From Pascua guehoae (Eukaryota > Basidiomycota > Tremellomycetes > Trichosporonales > Trichosporonaceae), in NCBI GenBank assembly GCA_001600415.1, contig BCJX01000012.1, forward strand, positions 621,163 to 685,162: DNA of 64,000 bases, in the 5' to 3' direction. Position numbers and translations under genes: made by a program. Position 1 is the first letter of the stretch. Each line of letters opens with the position of its first letter. This document shows positions 44,611 through 55,549 of the stretch, in pieces. Under the pieces are notes generated by a model. That model searched no databases. It was not told the DNA's origin and saw only the letters and a program-made list of their open reading frames with translations.

Positions 44611-46503
44611 CTAATCCCTGTACTGGTGCCAGCCCGAGTTGCGAGTCAAGCGGCGGAAGTGCTTACCCCACAGGTAGAGTGGAATGGCACAGGCGACGGG
44701 GCCGATGACGAGGGCGTACTGAATCATGGTGCAGGTCAAGATGCCCTTTTTCGCAATGACGTCGAAGATCCAGTAACTGAGCGAGAACTGGCTGTTAGGA
44801 GAGGTACCAGGTAACGAGGTTGGTCTTTGTGGACTCACGCCGATTGTGTTTTTGAAGACTGTGACGACGACCATAATGTCGCCACTGATCGGGGTGTAGC
44901 AGTCGACGGCATATGCGCATGCGATGGATGGGATGGACGTGACCGTGACACCGGTAAAGCCGTATGCGACGACGACCATGATGGGCCAGTCCCAGTGGCG
45001 TTCAAAGCCGACGGCGCCGACGACCATGGCCGTGGTCGTAATGCAGGCATAGGGGATGAGGGCCGGGAGGCGGAACTCTGCCTCGCGCACACCGCCGTTG
45101 CGCTTTGTCTGGAACATTGCGAGCCAGTCGCTGAGGGGACCCGCGGTGGCGAGGCCAAATAGGCCGCCGACGACGAAGGCAAAGTTGGTGTAGCCCAGCG
45201 CACTCGGGCTAAAGCTGTAGGGCGGTGCGCCGAGGAATACCGACTCGGTCATGTTGTAGTAGAGCAGATTGTTGGCGGCACCAAACACGGTAATTCCGGC
45301 CCAGAGAATGATGGGGTTGCCAAACTTTGCCCACGGCGAGATAATGTCCTTGTACAGCGTGTGCCGCCAGCGCGGGTCGATGGGCTGCCACAACTTCCAC
45401 TGCTTCTTGCTGGGAGAGCCACGCCCCGTCCACGAGTCCTCGGTGGGGCCCCCCTCCTCGACGTGCCGGATCTCGCTCTTGGTCTCGACGCCTTCTTCCT
45501 CCAGGTGCGGAGCAGACGCGTCGTGCACGTGTTCCTTGTTGTGGATGTCGGTCGAGCGGCGCGAGTATCGTGTCTCGGGGAACCCAACAATCAAGTTGAT
45601 GAGGTTGAACCCGCCCAGTCCGACGCAGAGCCAGAAGAAGCTCCGCCATCCGTGTTTCTCGCCAATGTTGCCGCTGATGATAGGGCCGATGAATAGTCCC
45701 AGGAAAAACGACGTGCTGAATGTAAGCAAAACGGACATGATAAATGCTCTCGACGTACAAGTAAAAGGTCATGAGGCGGCCGCGCTGGTGGATGAAGAAG
45801 ACGTCTGCAATGACCTTGTCGTCAGTACCCATGTCGCATGCAACGGAAAAAACTGACCTGCACCATCATTGTCTCGTTGACGGCAGTCGCCATACCGTTC
45901 ATGATCCTCGACGCAAGGAAACTCTTATGGCTCGTGGCAACCGCCTCCCAGACGGTAAACACCATTGCGAGAATACAGGTCACGATGGCAGTGATGCGGC
46001 GGCCGAAAATGTTGGAGCATGGGACAATGATAAAGTTGGCAAACCCCAGAGACAGCACACAGGCGCCAGTGAGCATGCCGACGGCCTGTTGGTCGAGGTC
46101 CCACTCTTCGGCGAGCATCTCGTTGAGCGGGGGTAGTGACAGGGGGCCGAGGACGGTCACCCAGACGAACAGTGCCTATGTTCCGATCACATACGCTAGA
46201 GGGGGTCAGTAACTGGCCCACGTATACACGTTACATACCTTTCCAGTATGGTGACCAGTTGAGCGGGTCGTCGCGCGCGTTTGATGGCTGTGGAACGAGT
46301 CTGCCTGTCAGTCTATTCCCGTCGTTGTTGCCAACACCTTCGTCCACCAGCGGTACTCACACCACACCCTTTCCCCCACCACCGCGTTTGAGGTGCAGAC
46401 CATCATGGTCACGCATCAACTCGGTACCGGGGATATGCTCGTCGTGGAGCTGCGTTGTCTCGTCCATGGTCGTGGTCGGCATCGCGCGAGTGTCGGTAGA
46501 CAT
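44611..46503 (-). CDS. MFS transporter with in-frame TAG
   Basis: Six exons (descending): 46503-46361, 46300-46239, 46195-45858, 45814-45759, 45715-44839 and 44787-44611; 550 codons. VLVPQPSNARDDPLNWSPYW is the typical cytosolic lead-in of fungal DHA1/HOL1-like major facilitator proteins. Twelve-TM features follow: LTGACVLSLGFANFIIVPCS with NIFGRR, VIADVFFIHQRGRLMTFY (loop 4 signature), FFLGLFIGPIISGNIGEKHG-W, then a hydrophilic central loop and the second half to YLWGKHFRR. Codon 75, at the start of TM1 (AYVIGT then stop then ALFVW), is TAG (46178-46176). The frame is open everywhere else and no alternative GT-AG choice I tried removes it without a frameshift. It could be a nonsense allele, recent pseudogene, readthrough case or sequencing error. 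Substrate unknown; drug, polyamine or small-ion transport are family options. Confidence 0.83.
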
Positions 46504-48589
46504 GGTGGCGAGCTGGATTCAGTTGGTTTTAGGGTGAGTATGCTGTGAGTTGTTCGCTGTAACCATAACTTCCTTATATCCCATGACTTGCGTGCAGCAC
46601 GAGGCACAACCCTCGCCCGCGGCCGGTATCGAGAGGTACCTCGAGCTTGGCCGAGTTGGTTTCCCCGTTATCCGACGTCGTGTGAACGTGCACCGAGAGG
46701 GACGGGCGTCAGTACCTTGATGACATGATGGGAGAGGTGGTTTAAACGCACAGGGACCTGTCTGGCGGCCACCGTCAAGGATGGACATGGCTGCGGGTGA
46801 ATGATGTGCAATGTGGGGACGGCGCGTGCATCGCATCCTTCACCCCCGAATGCCCGGCACGCAACACCGAGGTCCCAGAGACGGGTGCTGGGTGTGGTGA
46901 TGGCAAGCAGACGTGTCCTTGCCACTTGGTGGGGCCGTCTGGGGCAACGCGGGGGCAAGAATCGACATTCCGATGCTGTGTTCTATTCCTAGTCACTCAG
47001 CAATCACATGTCCTCACAGGCACCGCCGGGGTTCCCCACCTCGCGAGTCGTCTGCTTTCAATTTATGGGTCCCACAACGAAGGTTAAGACGACATTGTGC
47101 GGGGAAACCAAACGACCAGCTTGACCGGCACTCACACGCATGATCGCTTCTTCCGCTGCCGAGCCGGCTTATCGTGATCAGCTTCCACACTGGTGCAAGT
47201 CTAATTGTGGCACCTGCTTCCTTTACCCACCACCTGCCACCCAGCCTCGTCTTTGTGCTCGATTAAGCACCGGCACCATCGGCCCCGTATCTCTCAGTAC
47301 TACTCCATACCCATTCCTGCGCTGAGAATATACCGGGTCTATCGGATTTCCGATGCTGTTGAATGATCAGTTTATATGGGACAGCCGTTGGTGACGAGCA
47401 ACAGTTGACCACTGTTGGCATGACAAAAGACAAACCCCACAACTGGCCCACTGGTCCACTCATACAGCATTCATCTCCGTCATCTGTCCCCCTATGAAGG
47501 GCAAAAGTGTAATGGGAACTCCGTACCATGCCTGACGCTGGGTGTGGTGTGCTGGGAGCCCTTTGGTGAAATCGGCTTCAGGGACTCGCCAAATACATGG
47601 TTGATTCTATAGTTTTCAACAACGGTGGGTGGTGTTCCGGCAAGACACACCATTTGATGACATCCGACCTCGCGAACGCGGCCGTCTGTTCGATTCGTCG
47701 AGCAGGCCCACGACGTAAATATGCGCCAAGGTCCAAAGCTAAAATCCTAAATAATGCGACGCACGGCCGCGCTTGTAGTGAGCGACGGAACGGGGATAGG
47801 AGAGGTCATTCTTTTTGAATTACTCATGTACCCATGTCTCCACTGGCTGCAGGTCTTCCATGCATCCTAGCAGGTGGTATGCAAAACCCTACAGTAGGAT
47901 GGAAATATGGAGGTGCACGTATGGCTAACCTGGTAGACAACATTCCATGTTCCAATAACCTTTTGACTGTCCATCATGACCCTATTGAAGGACAAGCTTG
48001 CGTGCTCTTTGGACGGGACAATGTCAAATATCACCAATCGAGGATAAAGTAGCTAAAGCCCGCTGCATCACCAGCGTCAGACCAGAGTGCTAGAGTCGTC
48101 CAGCGCGTCGTTCCACATGTTCGGGTTTCGTGGATCATGGATCGTGGAGCGTTGGGCACGTTGGGGAGGATCCAGGAGGATGTCCATGAGGATGCCTCTT
48201 GAATGCTGAAAGAGGAGCCCTGGGCTAGGGTGAGCCCAATAGAGGACAATTTCCTCCGCTTTGGCGCACGATGCCGTGATGCCATTCACTCAGATCAGAG
48301 GTTTGAAAGGAACATTGGAACTCAAATGCTTACAGGTGTCAGTGGGTCGAGGTTTATTCGGCCTATTCTTCGCAATTTTTGCACAGTCTTTGCCACCCAA
48401 TCTTTCCGATTGCCACCGAGTTTCTACTTTTCTACCACTACTGTTGTCTTGCAAGACCTTTAGACCACGCCCTTTCCGGCTGTCTTCGATGTTCTTTGAC
48501 GAGGCCAGGCACCGATAGTACTGACTTTAGCGGCAGCCAATAACAACAGTCGTGGCTCTTGGGGTCCTCGTGGGGGGGGAGCAGTGCAG
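46504..48589. other. Intergenic between MFS gene and transposon
   Basis: 2.1 kb with no supportable gene. The first few hundred bases are probably the MFS promoter. Base composition is more A/T-rich than in the gene regions, especially 47300-48500. Confidence 0.6.
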
Positions 48590-48627
48590 TAGGGGGATTC
48601 AAAGTCAACTCTGCGCCCCATGAGCTC
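48590..48627 (+). repeat. Left terminal inverted repeat
   Basis: 38 bp; starts TAGGGGGATTC and ends ATGAGCTC. It pairs with 52539-52575. Confidence 0.92.
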
Positions 48628-48857
48628 TGAATCAGGCACGAAGCTAACATTGAGTACCCCTGTGGGCTCAGTTTTTCATGGGGTTTTGCCATGTGTTTTC
48701 CACGTTTTTGCCATGTGGACCGCGTTGTGACGCGGCCTAGTTGCGCCCCAACGCGTCGCGTTACACCTCCGAACTTGCATCTCTACTCAATATCACTGAG
48801 TTTCGACAACCTGTATCTCACTCATTTCTTCACTTTTTTGCATCATTTTTCGCCAAC

Positions 48858-50634
48858 ATGCCCAGATACAGCCAGAGACAAAGGCTACTGCGAAAACTAC
48901 ACCGTTTCATCTTGAAAATTCGGATTTTCTGGGCCATACGCATTCTTCGGCTTTATCTCTGTTTTGTCATTGTCGAATACGCCCGTATCGCCCGCAATCG
49001 CATCCTAAAGCGTCCCAAGACCTACCACAGGCACAACCTGCAAGAAAAGACATACCACCGCTTCCCCACTGGGTATACCAGCCATAAACGCGCGTTTCGA
49101 CTTTCACATGCCAAGTTCAAGTTTCTTCTGAGCGAGATTTGCGACCACCCAGTTTTCCATTCGAACAGCCATAACGAGCAGGCCCCAGTGGACATCCAAC
49201 TGGCAATCTTCCTCCACAGGCTGGCCCATGGCATCTCGTATGGATTGCTTGCTGATAAGTTCGAGTGCGGAGGTGAGTACTAGTTGCCAGTTGCCAGTTT
49301 CATGGCTTACGTTAGATGGAACACCCTACAACTTCTGTTATCGAGTATCCGTCGCGATCGCATCCCTGCAGTCGAAGTATGTGAGGTGGCCCGAGAGGGG
49401 TGAAGAGCGCGATTCGATCAAGGCCGATATCCTCAAGACGCACCATATCCCCAACTGTCTTGGGTACCTCAATGGCACCCACATATGGCTCACCATGGCC
49501 CCCAGCCAGCCCAAAGAAGCTGCAGCTGCCTTTTTCGATCGAAAAGGACGTTATTCCCTGCTAGTATTAGCAGTTTGCGACCACTTGAGGCGTTTCTCCT
49601 TTGTCCATATGGGCAGCCCTGGCTCATGGGGCGACTGTCGGGCCCAAACTCGCTCCACCCTCGAACAACAACGAGAGACGATGTTCGACAGTGGCGAGTA
49701 CGTCCTGGCCGACTCAGGGCTCAAGTGCACACCCAATGTGATCGCAATGTACAAGCGCAAGCCTGGGAGGGACTTACCAGAGTACCAGGTGAGCCCTGAC
49801 GGTCTCGGCGTGCGTTTCGGTAGCGTCGGGGACGGTTTGGGTGGCATGGGTGGGTGGGGAGGGTGTGTGGGGAGGGTGTGGGCCTCTGAGGGTGTGCGTG
49901 CGCGTATCGGAAGGTTGAGGGGATGATTCAGACGCGTTTGGGATGTGTTTGTTGGACCCTTACGCAGATGAGCTAAGCGCTTGTCGTTTTGGTCTGCCTG
50001 GACATGGGGAAACGGACATGATGTTAGTTTCTCTGCTTAAGCCGAGAAACAGACTTACCGCTGTAGTTTCTTCATTTCTAGGGCTGTGTTGCACCCTTTC
50101 TGATGGCGTGGTTTTTTCCCGTTGTCCTGGCTGGCAAACCAACAATCGATCAGCCCAACTGCAACCCTCTACCAGAAATCCGACTCAAAGCGACTCACAG
50201 GGCTGATATCGCAGCACTATTTCAACGACAGAGTCGCTCCTGCGCGTGTGGCAATCGAGCATGCCTTTGGTATCCTCAAAATGCGCTGGCGCGGCCTCCG
50301 AGGGATGCACTACCGCATGGGCAAACTCGAGGACGATCAATCTCGGGTGTGGCTGGTGATCAGGTCAGCTTTTGTCCTCCATAACATGTTCATTTTGACA
50401 GTTCAGGACATCTGGAGTGAGGAGGAAGTCGATACATACCTCCAGGAGCTGCAAGCGGCCGAGGAAGCCGATTATAGCCATCTTGAGGGTCAATTCAATA
50501 CTTACGAAGCCACCCTACCACCCCACATGTGTCGTGAGGACCTAGCGCTCGAGGTGGCCGTCAAAGACCCGTCAATGTCGCTAGCCAAGCTGCAGGAGTT
50601 GTTCCGGCAGCGAATGCGAGTGCTTGGTGCTTGA
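48858..50634 (+). CDS. Harbinger-like DDE transposase, D1 replaced by N
   Basis: Exons 48858-49272, 49316-49788 and 50176-50634; 448 aa. The N-terminal ~130 residues are basic with a helical region (VDIQLAIFLHRLAHGISYGL) as in Harbinger transposases. The nuclease core has LGYLNGTHIWL where the family has G-IDGTHI, so the first catalytic Asp reads Asn (AAT). The second acid is in GSWGDCR, with ADSGL following. The third is the Glu of VAIEHAFGILKMRWRGLR. A single G-to-A change would explain the Asn. Everything else is intact with no stop or frameshift. The acidic C-terminal tail (WSEEEVDTYLQELQAAEE) may contact the partner protein. Expected to be nuclease-dead if the alignment is right. Confidence 0.85.
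49948..50175 (+). repeat. Intron segment homologous to 51015-51210 (-)
   Basis: 3' part of the transposase intron. It shares with the Myb-like gene's intron the blocks ACCCTTACGCAGA, CCTGG-CAT-G-GAAAC-GACATG, GTTGTCCTGGCTGGCAAA and AACCCTCTAC-AG, in the same order and in sense orientation. Confidence 0.75.
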
Positions 50635-50650
50635 TACTTGATGCATTCTT

Positions 50651-52392
50651 CTAGTCTTCTTCCATGGATGTGCGCTCTGGCTCTGGGCCAGCATACTTGG
50701 TGGCTAGTTCGAGTTGTTCCTCAAACGAGAGGTGGGGCTGGCGGGTGACGATAATCTGAACCCACTTGCGTTTCTCTTCATGCCACCTCTGGCACCGCTC
50801 GAGGTAGTTGTCCTTGAGCTGGATATTGAGCTTCTGTCGCTCGATATCGGCCTTGTCGCGCTCGATAGCGAGGAGGGCTTGTTGATGGAGATGCTGCTGC
50901 TGTCGCCAAGACGACTCAGACGATATGGCCCCTGAAAAGGCCGTCGCGATGTTCTCGAAGGCATCGCTCTCCGAGGAGGTGCTTCTCCGAGACCCTGGGT
51001 TGTCAGCACCGTTTCTAGTAGAGGGTTCTTTGAAGTGGTGAGTGCATGTACATTTGCCAGCCAGGACAACCAGAAACGAACATGCCACCATTGCCAACAT
51101 GTTCCTTAAACAGAAGTGCTTAAGACATGTCGGTTTCTCTATGCCCAGGTGGGCAACTTGACATGTGCCAAGCCCGTCTGCGTAAGGGTTGCGGAAACAC
51201 GTCCAAATCGACTTGCTCTGGCCCTGATACTCACCTTGAGACCCCTCTCGAACCGAGGCCAAGCGCGCACCAAGGACACGACCCGTTCGGCCTCTACGGC
51301 CGCTTGTCGAGGCGCCAGGGGGGGGGAGGGTGGGCTCTGGTGGGTCCTCGTCCTCGTCGTGCTCGAGGAGGACCTCCTCGGTGCCAAATTCGAGTGTTTC
51401 GGCATTGTTGTCGTCATCCTCGTCGCTGTCTCGGCCTCTGGCGCGGCCAAGGTTTTGAACCCAATCAAGGGCGGTATCCATGAAATCGTCATTGGCGTTG
51501 CTCTGGGTGGTGTCCATGAACATGTTGTTGTGGCCACCCTCAGAGGCCCTGAAGATGGCAGTCAAGCGGTGGTATTGAGGGCAAGTCCTCTCTAGAGTCG
51601 CTACAAGCGTTAGAAGCGACTCGAAGTGACTCTAGCAACAACAACGACGTACCCTCGATATCAACCTCGTCCAGGTTGTTGGCCACCGACACGTACTTGA
51701 TATTGCCGCCTTGTCCACCATCGCTGGGCATGGGCATCCCCTCCCCGGTGCCGGTGGCGTGCTCGAAGTCATGTGCATGCTTCCATCTCTCTCGGAGACT
51801 CTTTATCTGGCTGTCAGCGCTACCCAAACCCATCCGGACACCACCTCCAAGTCTCACATCAGCGGAAACCACTCACTTTTCCGGCTACCGAGTCAACGGT
51901 GCGCTCTGTTGGACAGTTATGCGCAGCGAGCCAGTTTGCGGCTTTCTTGCAAGCTGTGGCGTAGGTGTTGCCGCCAGCACCGCGAAACGAGGGCCAATGA
52001 CCCAGCTCGAGGTACTTGAGAAGAAGTTCGAGGCTAGTGGGTTGCCCAGGTCAAGTACTGTCGGTGTGCCAGTGCGATACCACCCGGATCGACCCCACAG
52101 GCACCGACGCAGTGCGAGAGCGGCTCTGGCGGGCTCTAGAGGCTCCCTGAAGGTGTCAGAGGTGTTGTAGAGGGTGGAGAGGTCGAGATAGAGGGAGATA
52201 TGAAGAGCTCATGGAGCTCACCGAGCCCATGACAACACCCTTTTCGCCACTCACTTGGGATGGTGTCGGCGTGGCCCAGACGCTTCCTCGAGCGGAAAAA
52301 GACGGCGCAGGGGTTTCCCAAGGCTGCGAAGACGGTGCACGCGAAGTTTGAGAGCGCTGGGACATGTTTTCGTCGAGATATATCGAGCCCAT
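50651..52392 (-). CDS. Myb/SANT-like Harbinger accessory protein
   Basis: Six exons (descending): 52392-52255, 52146-52094, 52033-51877, 51806-51653, 51591-51235 and 50994-50651; phases close to 400 aa. Order: Ser/Pro-rich N-terminus (MSQRSQTSRAPSSQPW); a SANT/Myb-like stretch (LELLLKYLELGHWPSF, YATACKKAANWLAAHNC, VAGKIKSLRERWKHAHDF); an acidic linker (RGRDSDEDDDNNAETLEF, HDEDEDPPEP); and a C-terminal coiled coil (LLAIERDKADIERQKLNIQL, ERCQRWHEEKRKW). In PIF/Harbinger elements the Myb-like partner binds the termini and imports the transposase (family knowledge). It is convergent with the transposase, the stops 16 bp apart. Intron 2 uses a less usual GTCGAT donor, so exon 2 is the least certain. 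Confidence 0.72.
50995..51234 (-). repeat. Intron of Myb-like gene, paralogous to transposase intron
   Basis: 240-nt intron containing, on its own sense strand, the same ordered blocks as 49948-50175, from ACCCTTACGCAGA to AACCCTCTACTAG. Here splicing uses an AG ~21 nt further downstream. Confidence 0.75.
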
Positions 52393-52470
52393 GAATTGAG
52401 TAAAAGCTCAAGTTGCGATATCGACGAGGTGGGCTCTCATGTGAACTCACGGACAAGCCCACGCCCTCGG

Positions 52471-52495
52471 TGTTACGTAACATGGTCACGTGACC
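52471..52495. promoter_or_regulatory. Two adjacent 12-bp perfect palindromes
   Basis: TGTTACGTAACA (52471-52482) and GGTCACGTGACC (52484-52495), one base apart. They lie ~80 bp upstream of the Myb-like gene's ATG and ~45 bp inside the right TIR. Confidence 0.8.
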
Positions 52496-52538
52496 AAAAA
52501 AATTGCCACTTTCGGCAATTTCGCCAATTTCAGGCACC

Positions 52539-52575
52539 GAGCTCATGGGCGCAGAGTTGACTTTGAATCCCCCTA
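52539..52575 (-). repeat. Right terminal inverted repeat
   Basis: 37 bp; on the + strand GAGCTCATGGGCGCAG... to ...GAATCCCCCTA. Confidence 0.92.
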
Positions 52576-53391
52576 GTAGATCACCATGGTCTGAATGCCG
52601 TCAACTGGCCTTGCGCCACCGTGGCTGTGTGGCTTGCAAGGGTGAAAGCAGCTTGCAGCCATGCCTGAGCTCACAAACCTTACGTTCGCCTCGGTGGTTG
52701 CAGGTTGAAGCTTGACAGGTGCGGGGAACGGCATGTGCCTTCTGGGCACTAGCAAGCCTAGTCCCATTGTGCCATTCATTCTGGCCGAGCTCAATGTGCT
52801 AGCAGATCAAAGACGGGAGGCACCGGAGAGAGGGTACCTGAGCGTGTCTGTGTATTCTCGTAATTTATCACCGAAAATGCACCAACGACACTTGTTGTCA
52901 TGAACCCGGCGACTTGACCCCCGACCAGGTTGGGTTTTAGTGACACTAATGATCTGCCGGCCTGTGCTGGTGTCGTTGTGCAAGGTACAGCGGCCGGCGG
53001 TAAGGTCGCGACTACTTCCTGAGTGCCACCAGGGTTGCTTGATAGTTCCGCCTTGGACCTTCTGCCCTGGGTCCCACGGCATGAGTGTGGCGCAATGCAT
53101 TGACTTTTTGGACGCCGTTGCCTGGACCTCAAGCGGGACCCAGTCAGCGCAGAGGACGTCCTGGCGTGGTGTCCACCCTCCATCCTGAGCCGGCGCGCTG
53201 GGGGTTCCATCCCAGCCGTTACCCACAGCTGGTATGGCATTCCAGTTGATGACAGTCGAGGTTATCGTTGTGATTTCTCTGTGTCCCACTTTCCCAGACG
53301 GTCAACAAGACAAGCTACAGCACAGCCGCCGGTTCACCACCACTGCATTTGCCCAAAGTCAACGTAAACGCGTCCAAAACTCCACCTGGCG
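52576..53391. other. Intergenic, transposon to GT61-like gene
   Basis: ~815 bp; promoter side of the GT61-like gene. No gene supported. Confidence 0.6.
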
Positions 53392-55549
53392 ATGCCGCGC
53401 TTGTCTCGGCGTGCAGCGATCCGCGCGGCGGTCGCGTCGGCTGCGCTTCTCTCCTTCTTGATGCTCCTCTACGCGCCGCGACACGTGCCAGTCGCGATCC
53501 GTCACTTTGAGCGCGACGACTTGCCTCAAGGTGGGGGCAAGCGGGTATGGGGCACGCTGGGCGCAGGTGCCGATGCGCTTGTGGCCTACACCCCAGAGTA
53601 CGACACTGAAGACGGACCAGAGTACATGGGCCAACAGCGGTTCGTCAGTCCGAACCGCGCCGACGACATGTTCCTCGACAACGGCGGCAAGCGGTTTGTC
53701 GACCTCGACGACCACATGCAGTGGACACGCCATGATGGCGGTGAGTTGGAATGAAGTTCACACGACGTCGTGTTGGCCTGGCACCTCTGCCGCTGAGCTA
53801 TTCTTCTCACCCCAAGTGGGACCCCAACAGCTGACCCAAAGGTACCAACGGCTACACGGTTTGGTCCAACCTCTACCTCACTGGCGGTGTGCTTACCGCG
53901 GTCGTACCCGACGACGAGGCCGCAGAGGCGCTTCCCAAACCCCGTGCCATCATGAGCGCGTACAAGGAAGACCCTGGGGGCAACCCCGCTGCAGGTGTCG
54001 ACCGATGGGACACGATAGTAGGAGGGGAGTTTGCGCGTGTGCAACTGGGCAGCCGGGTTATCCGCCTTCCAGGCGTCACGGTGGGTTCACTCGGTGACCA
54101 AACGATGGTGGTGATGTCATGTGCTCACAGCTGTGTAGTATCTGTTCAACGATCCGCCAGGACCAAGTGAGTACTTGCTGGGATGTGTGTGTTGTGTTAG
54201 TACTGACCAGTGCAGAGGGTTATCTCAGTAAGCCAGACTGCACCCATGGGTAAGAGTACGGTACTGACCTCGGTGTCCCACAGTGTACTACGAGTGAGTC
54301 CCGCCCGGCGATATTGTTGCTGACATCAGTCACTTTCTCAGCGAATCGTTTGTCCCAGCCGCACGGGCGATCGCGTCCGCCGCAGAGAACAATGGCCAAA
54401 CTGTTGGCAAACGGCTGCTTCCCCAGCGCATCATGTTCCCGCGCTGTGGCTCGTCGCCCAGCTGGCGTGACGACCAGGGCAAGAGTGAGCACCTGCCCCG
54501 CACCCACCGCAACATCGAACCCAACTGTGCTAACACATTCCAGACGTGTGGTTCCTTTCACGCGTCCTCCCAGGTGTGCCCATCGAAGACGCAAACCAGT
54601 GGAACGACCGAGCCACCTCGGACATGTCCTTTATTTTCGACCGGGTCGTCATTGTCGATCGTTGTGGGTATTTGTGCGCTAGCGTCCATCGTCGGGCACT
54701 ACGCCGCAGAGTTCGCTTGATATCGCCTAGACTGCAGCTAACCGGCTTTTAGGGTCGGCACATTCGAACCAAAGCGAGACCGCAAAGTGGGGCAAGATGA
54801 ATTCGCACGTTCCCTCGCGAGTGTCAGCGACGGGTGACTTTTTCCGGCCATTCCGCGACAACATGGTGCAGGCGATCGGCGACGCCTTGCCAAATGTGGG
54901 ACGGCACAACCTCCCCGTCGTCGTCCTCATGACTAGGGTGCGTTACGAAACGAGCCTTACGAGGCGGCACAATTCGCGCTCAGTGCTAACTCGCAGACCC
55001 ACCGGCCCTTTATTGACGCCGAGAGCAAGGAGGCCATCATTGCCGGTCTCAAAGGCCTCACCCACAAGGCCGAAGTGCACGTCGTGTCCATTCCGAACAT
55101 GGGGTCCAAGCAGCGCATTGCCTTGTTCTCCCGCGCCAGCATTGTCATCGGGCAGCACCAGTCCGAGCTGTACGACGCCGTGTGGATGCCCGCGGGCAAG
55201 GGAGCGGCGCTCATCGAGTTGTTTGAGGAAGGCGGTTTTACTCGTGCGTTTTTCGACCTTGTGACATTCGTTGTGGGTGTGGACTGACCCCTCTTCCTCA
55301 GGCGATTTGGGCATTCTCTGCGACTTGCTCAATGTCAACCACACCGTCATCCAGGGCGACCGCGTCCTTACAGAGGACCTGTGGACCGATCACCCAAAGG
55401 GCCGTGGACCCGCCGAGAAGGTAAGTTGGCTCTGGCAGGACGAGCGAGTGTGGGCACCCAGCTAAATGTCGTAGGAGATCATAGTCGACCCCGACCTCGT
55501 CGTGCGTGTGGTCGAAGAAAAGCTAGACGAAATCTCGAAGAAATTTTAG
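53392..55549 (+). CDS. GT61-like (DUF563) glycosyltransferase
   Basis: Eleven exons: 53392-53740, 53842-54080, 54139-54166, 54216-54227 (12 nt), 54284-54293 (10 nt), 54342-54484, 54544-54663, 54753-54937, 54997-55243, 55302-55420 and 55475-55549; 508 aa with every phase consistent. Residues ~11-27 (AAVASAALLSFLMLLYA) form a type II signal anchor after a basic MPRLSRRA start, placing the rest in the Golgi lumen. The C-terminal half has THRPFIDAE, VHVVSIPNMGSKQRIALFSR, ASIVIGQHQSELYDAVWMP and GAALIELFE, the layout of GT61 enzymes (GAxL-N-FMPPG-IEL). GT61 members add xylose, GlcNAc or arabinose to glycans or proteins; donor and acceptor here are unknown. Micro-exons of 28, 12 and 10 nt in a row are unusual but needed to keep PPGPKGYLMYYDESFVPA in frame. 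Confidence 0.85.

Larger units (their letters stand above)
48590..52575. mobile_element. Harbinger-type DNA transposon, 3,986 bp
   Basis: Left TIR 48590-48627 begins TAGGGGGATTCAAAGTCAAC; the right end 52539-52575 is its inverted copy, identical over 37 positions except for one extra C in the left copy. Inside are a DDE_4-type transposase (+) and a Myb/SANT-like gene (-), the two-gene plan of PIF/Harbinger elements. The flanking target duplication is ambiguous: TA immediately inside or outside both ends fits, and a clean 3-bp duplication does not. Subterminal direct repeats GTTTTGCCATGTG (48683, 48704) lie near the left end and two palindromes near the right end. Confidence 0.9.

Noticed and set aside
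46179..46238. Longer MFS intron ending at the TAG itself to remove the stop
   Set aside because: Using ACATAG as acceptor shifts the frame relative to the conserved ALFVWVTVLGPLS segment, so it does not rescue the protein.
48587..52578. Clean 3-bp TWA target duplication for the transposon
   Set aside because: Flanks read GTA on the left and TAG on the right; only a TA duplication or TIR-internal TA is consistent.
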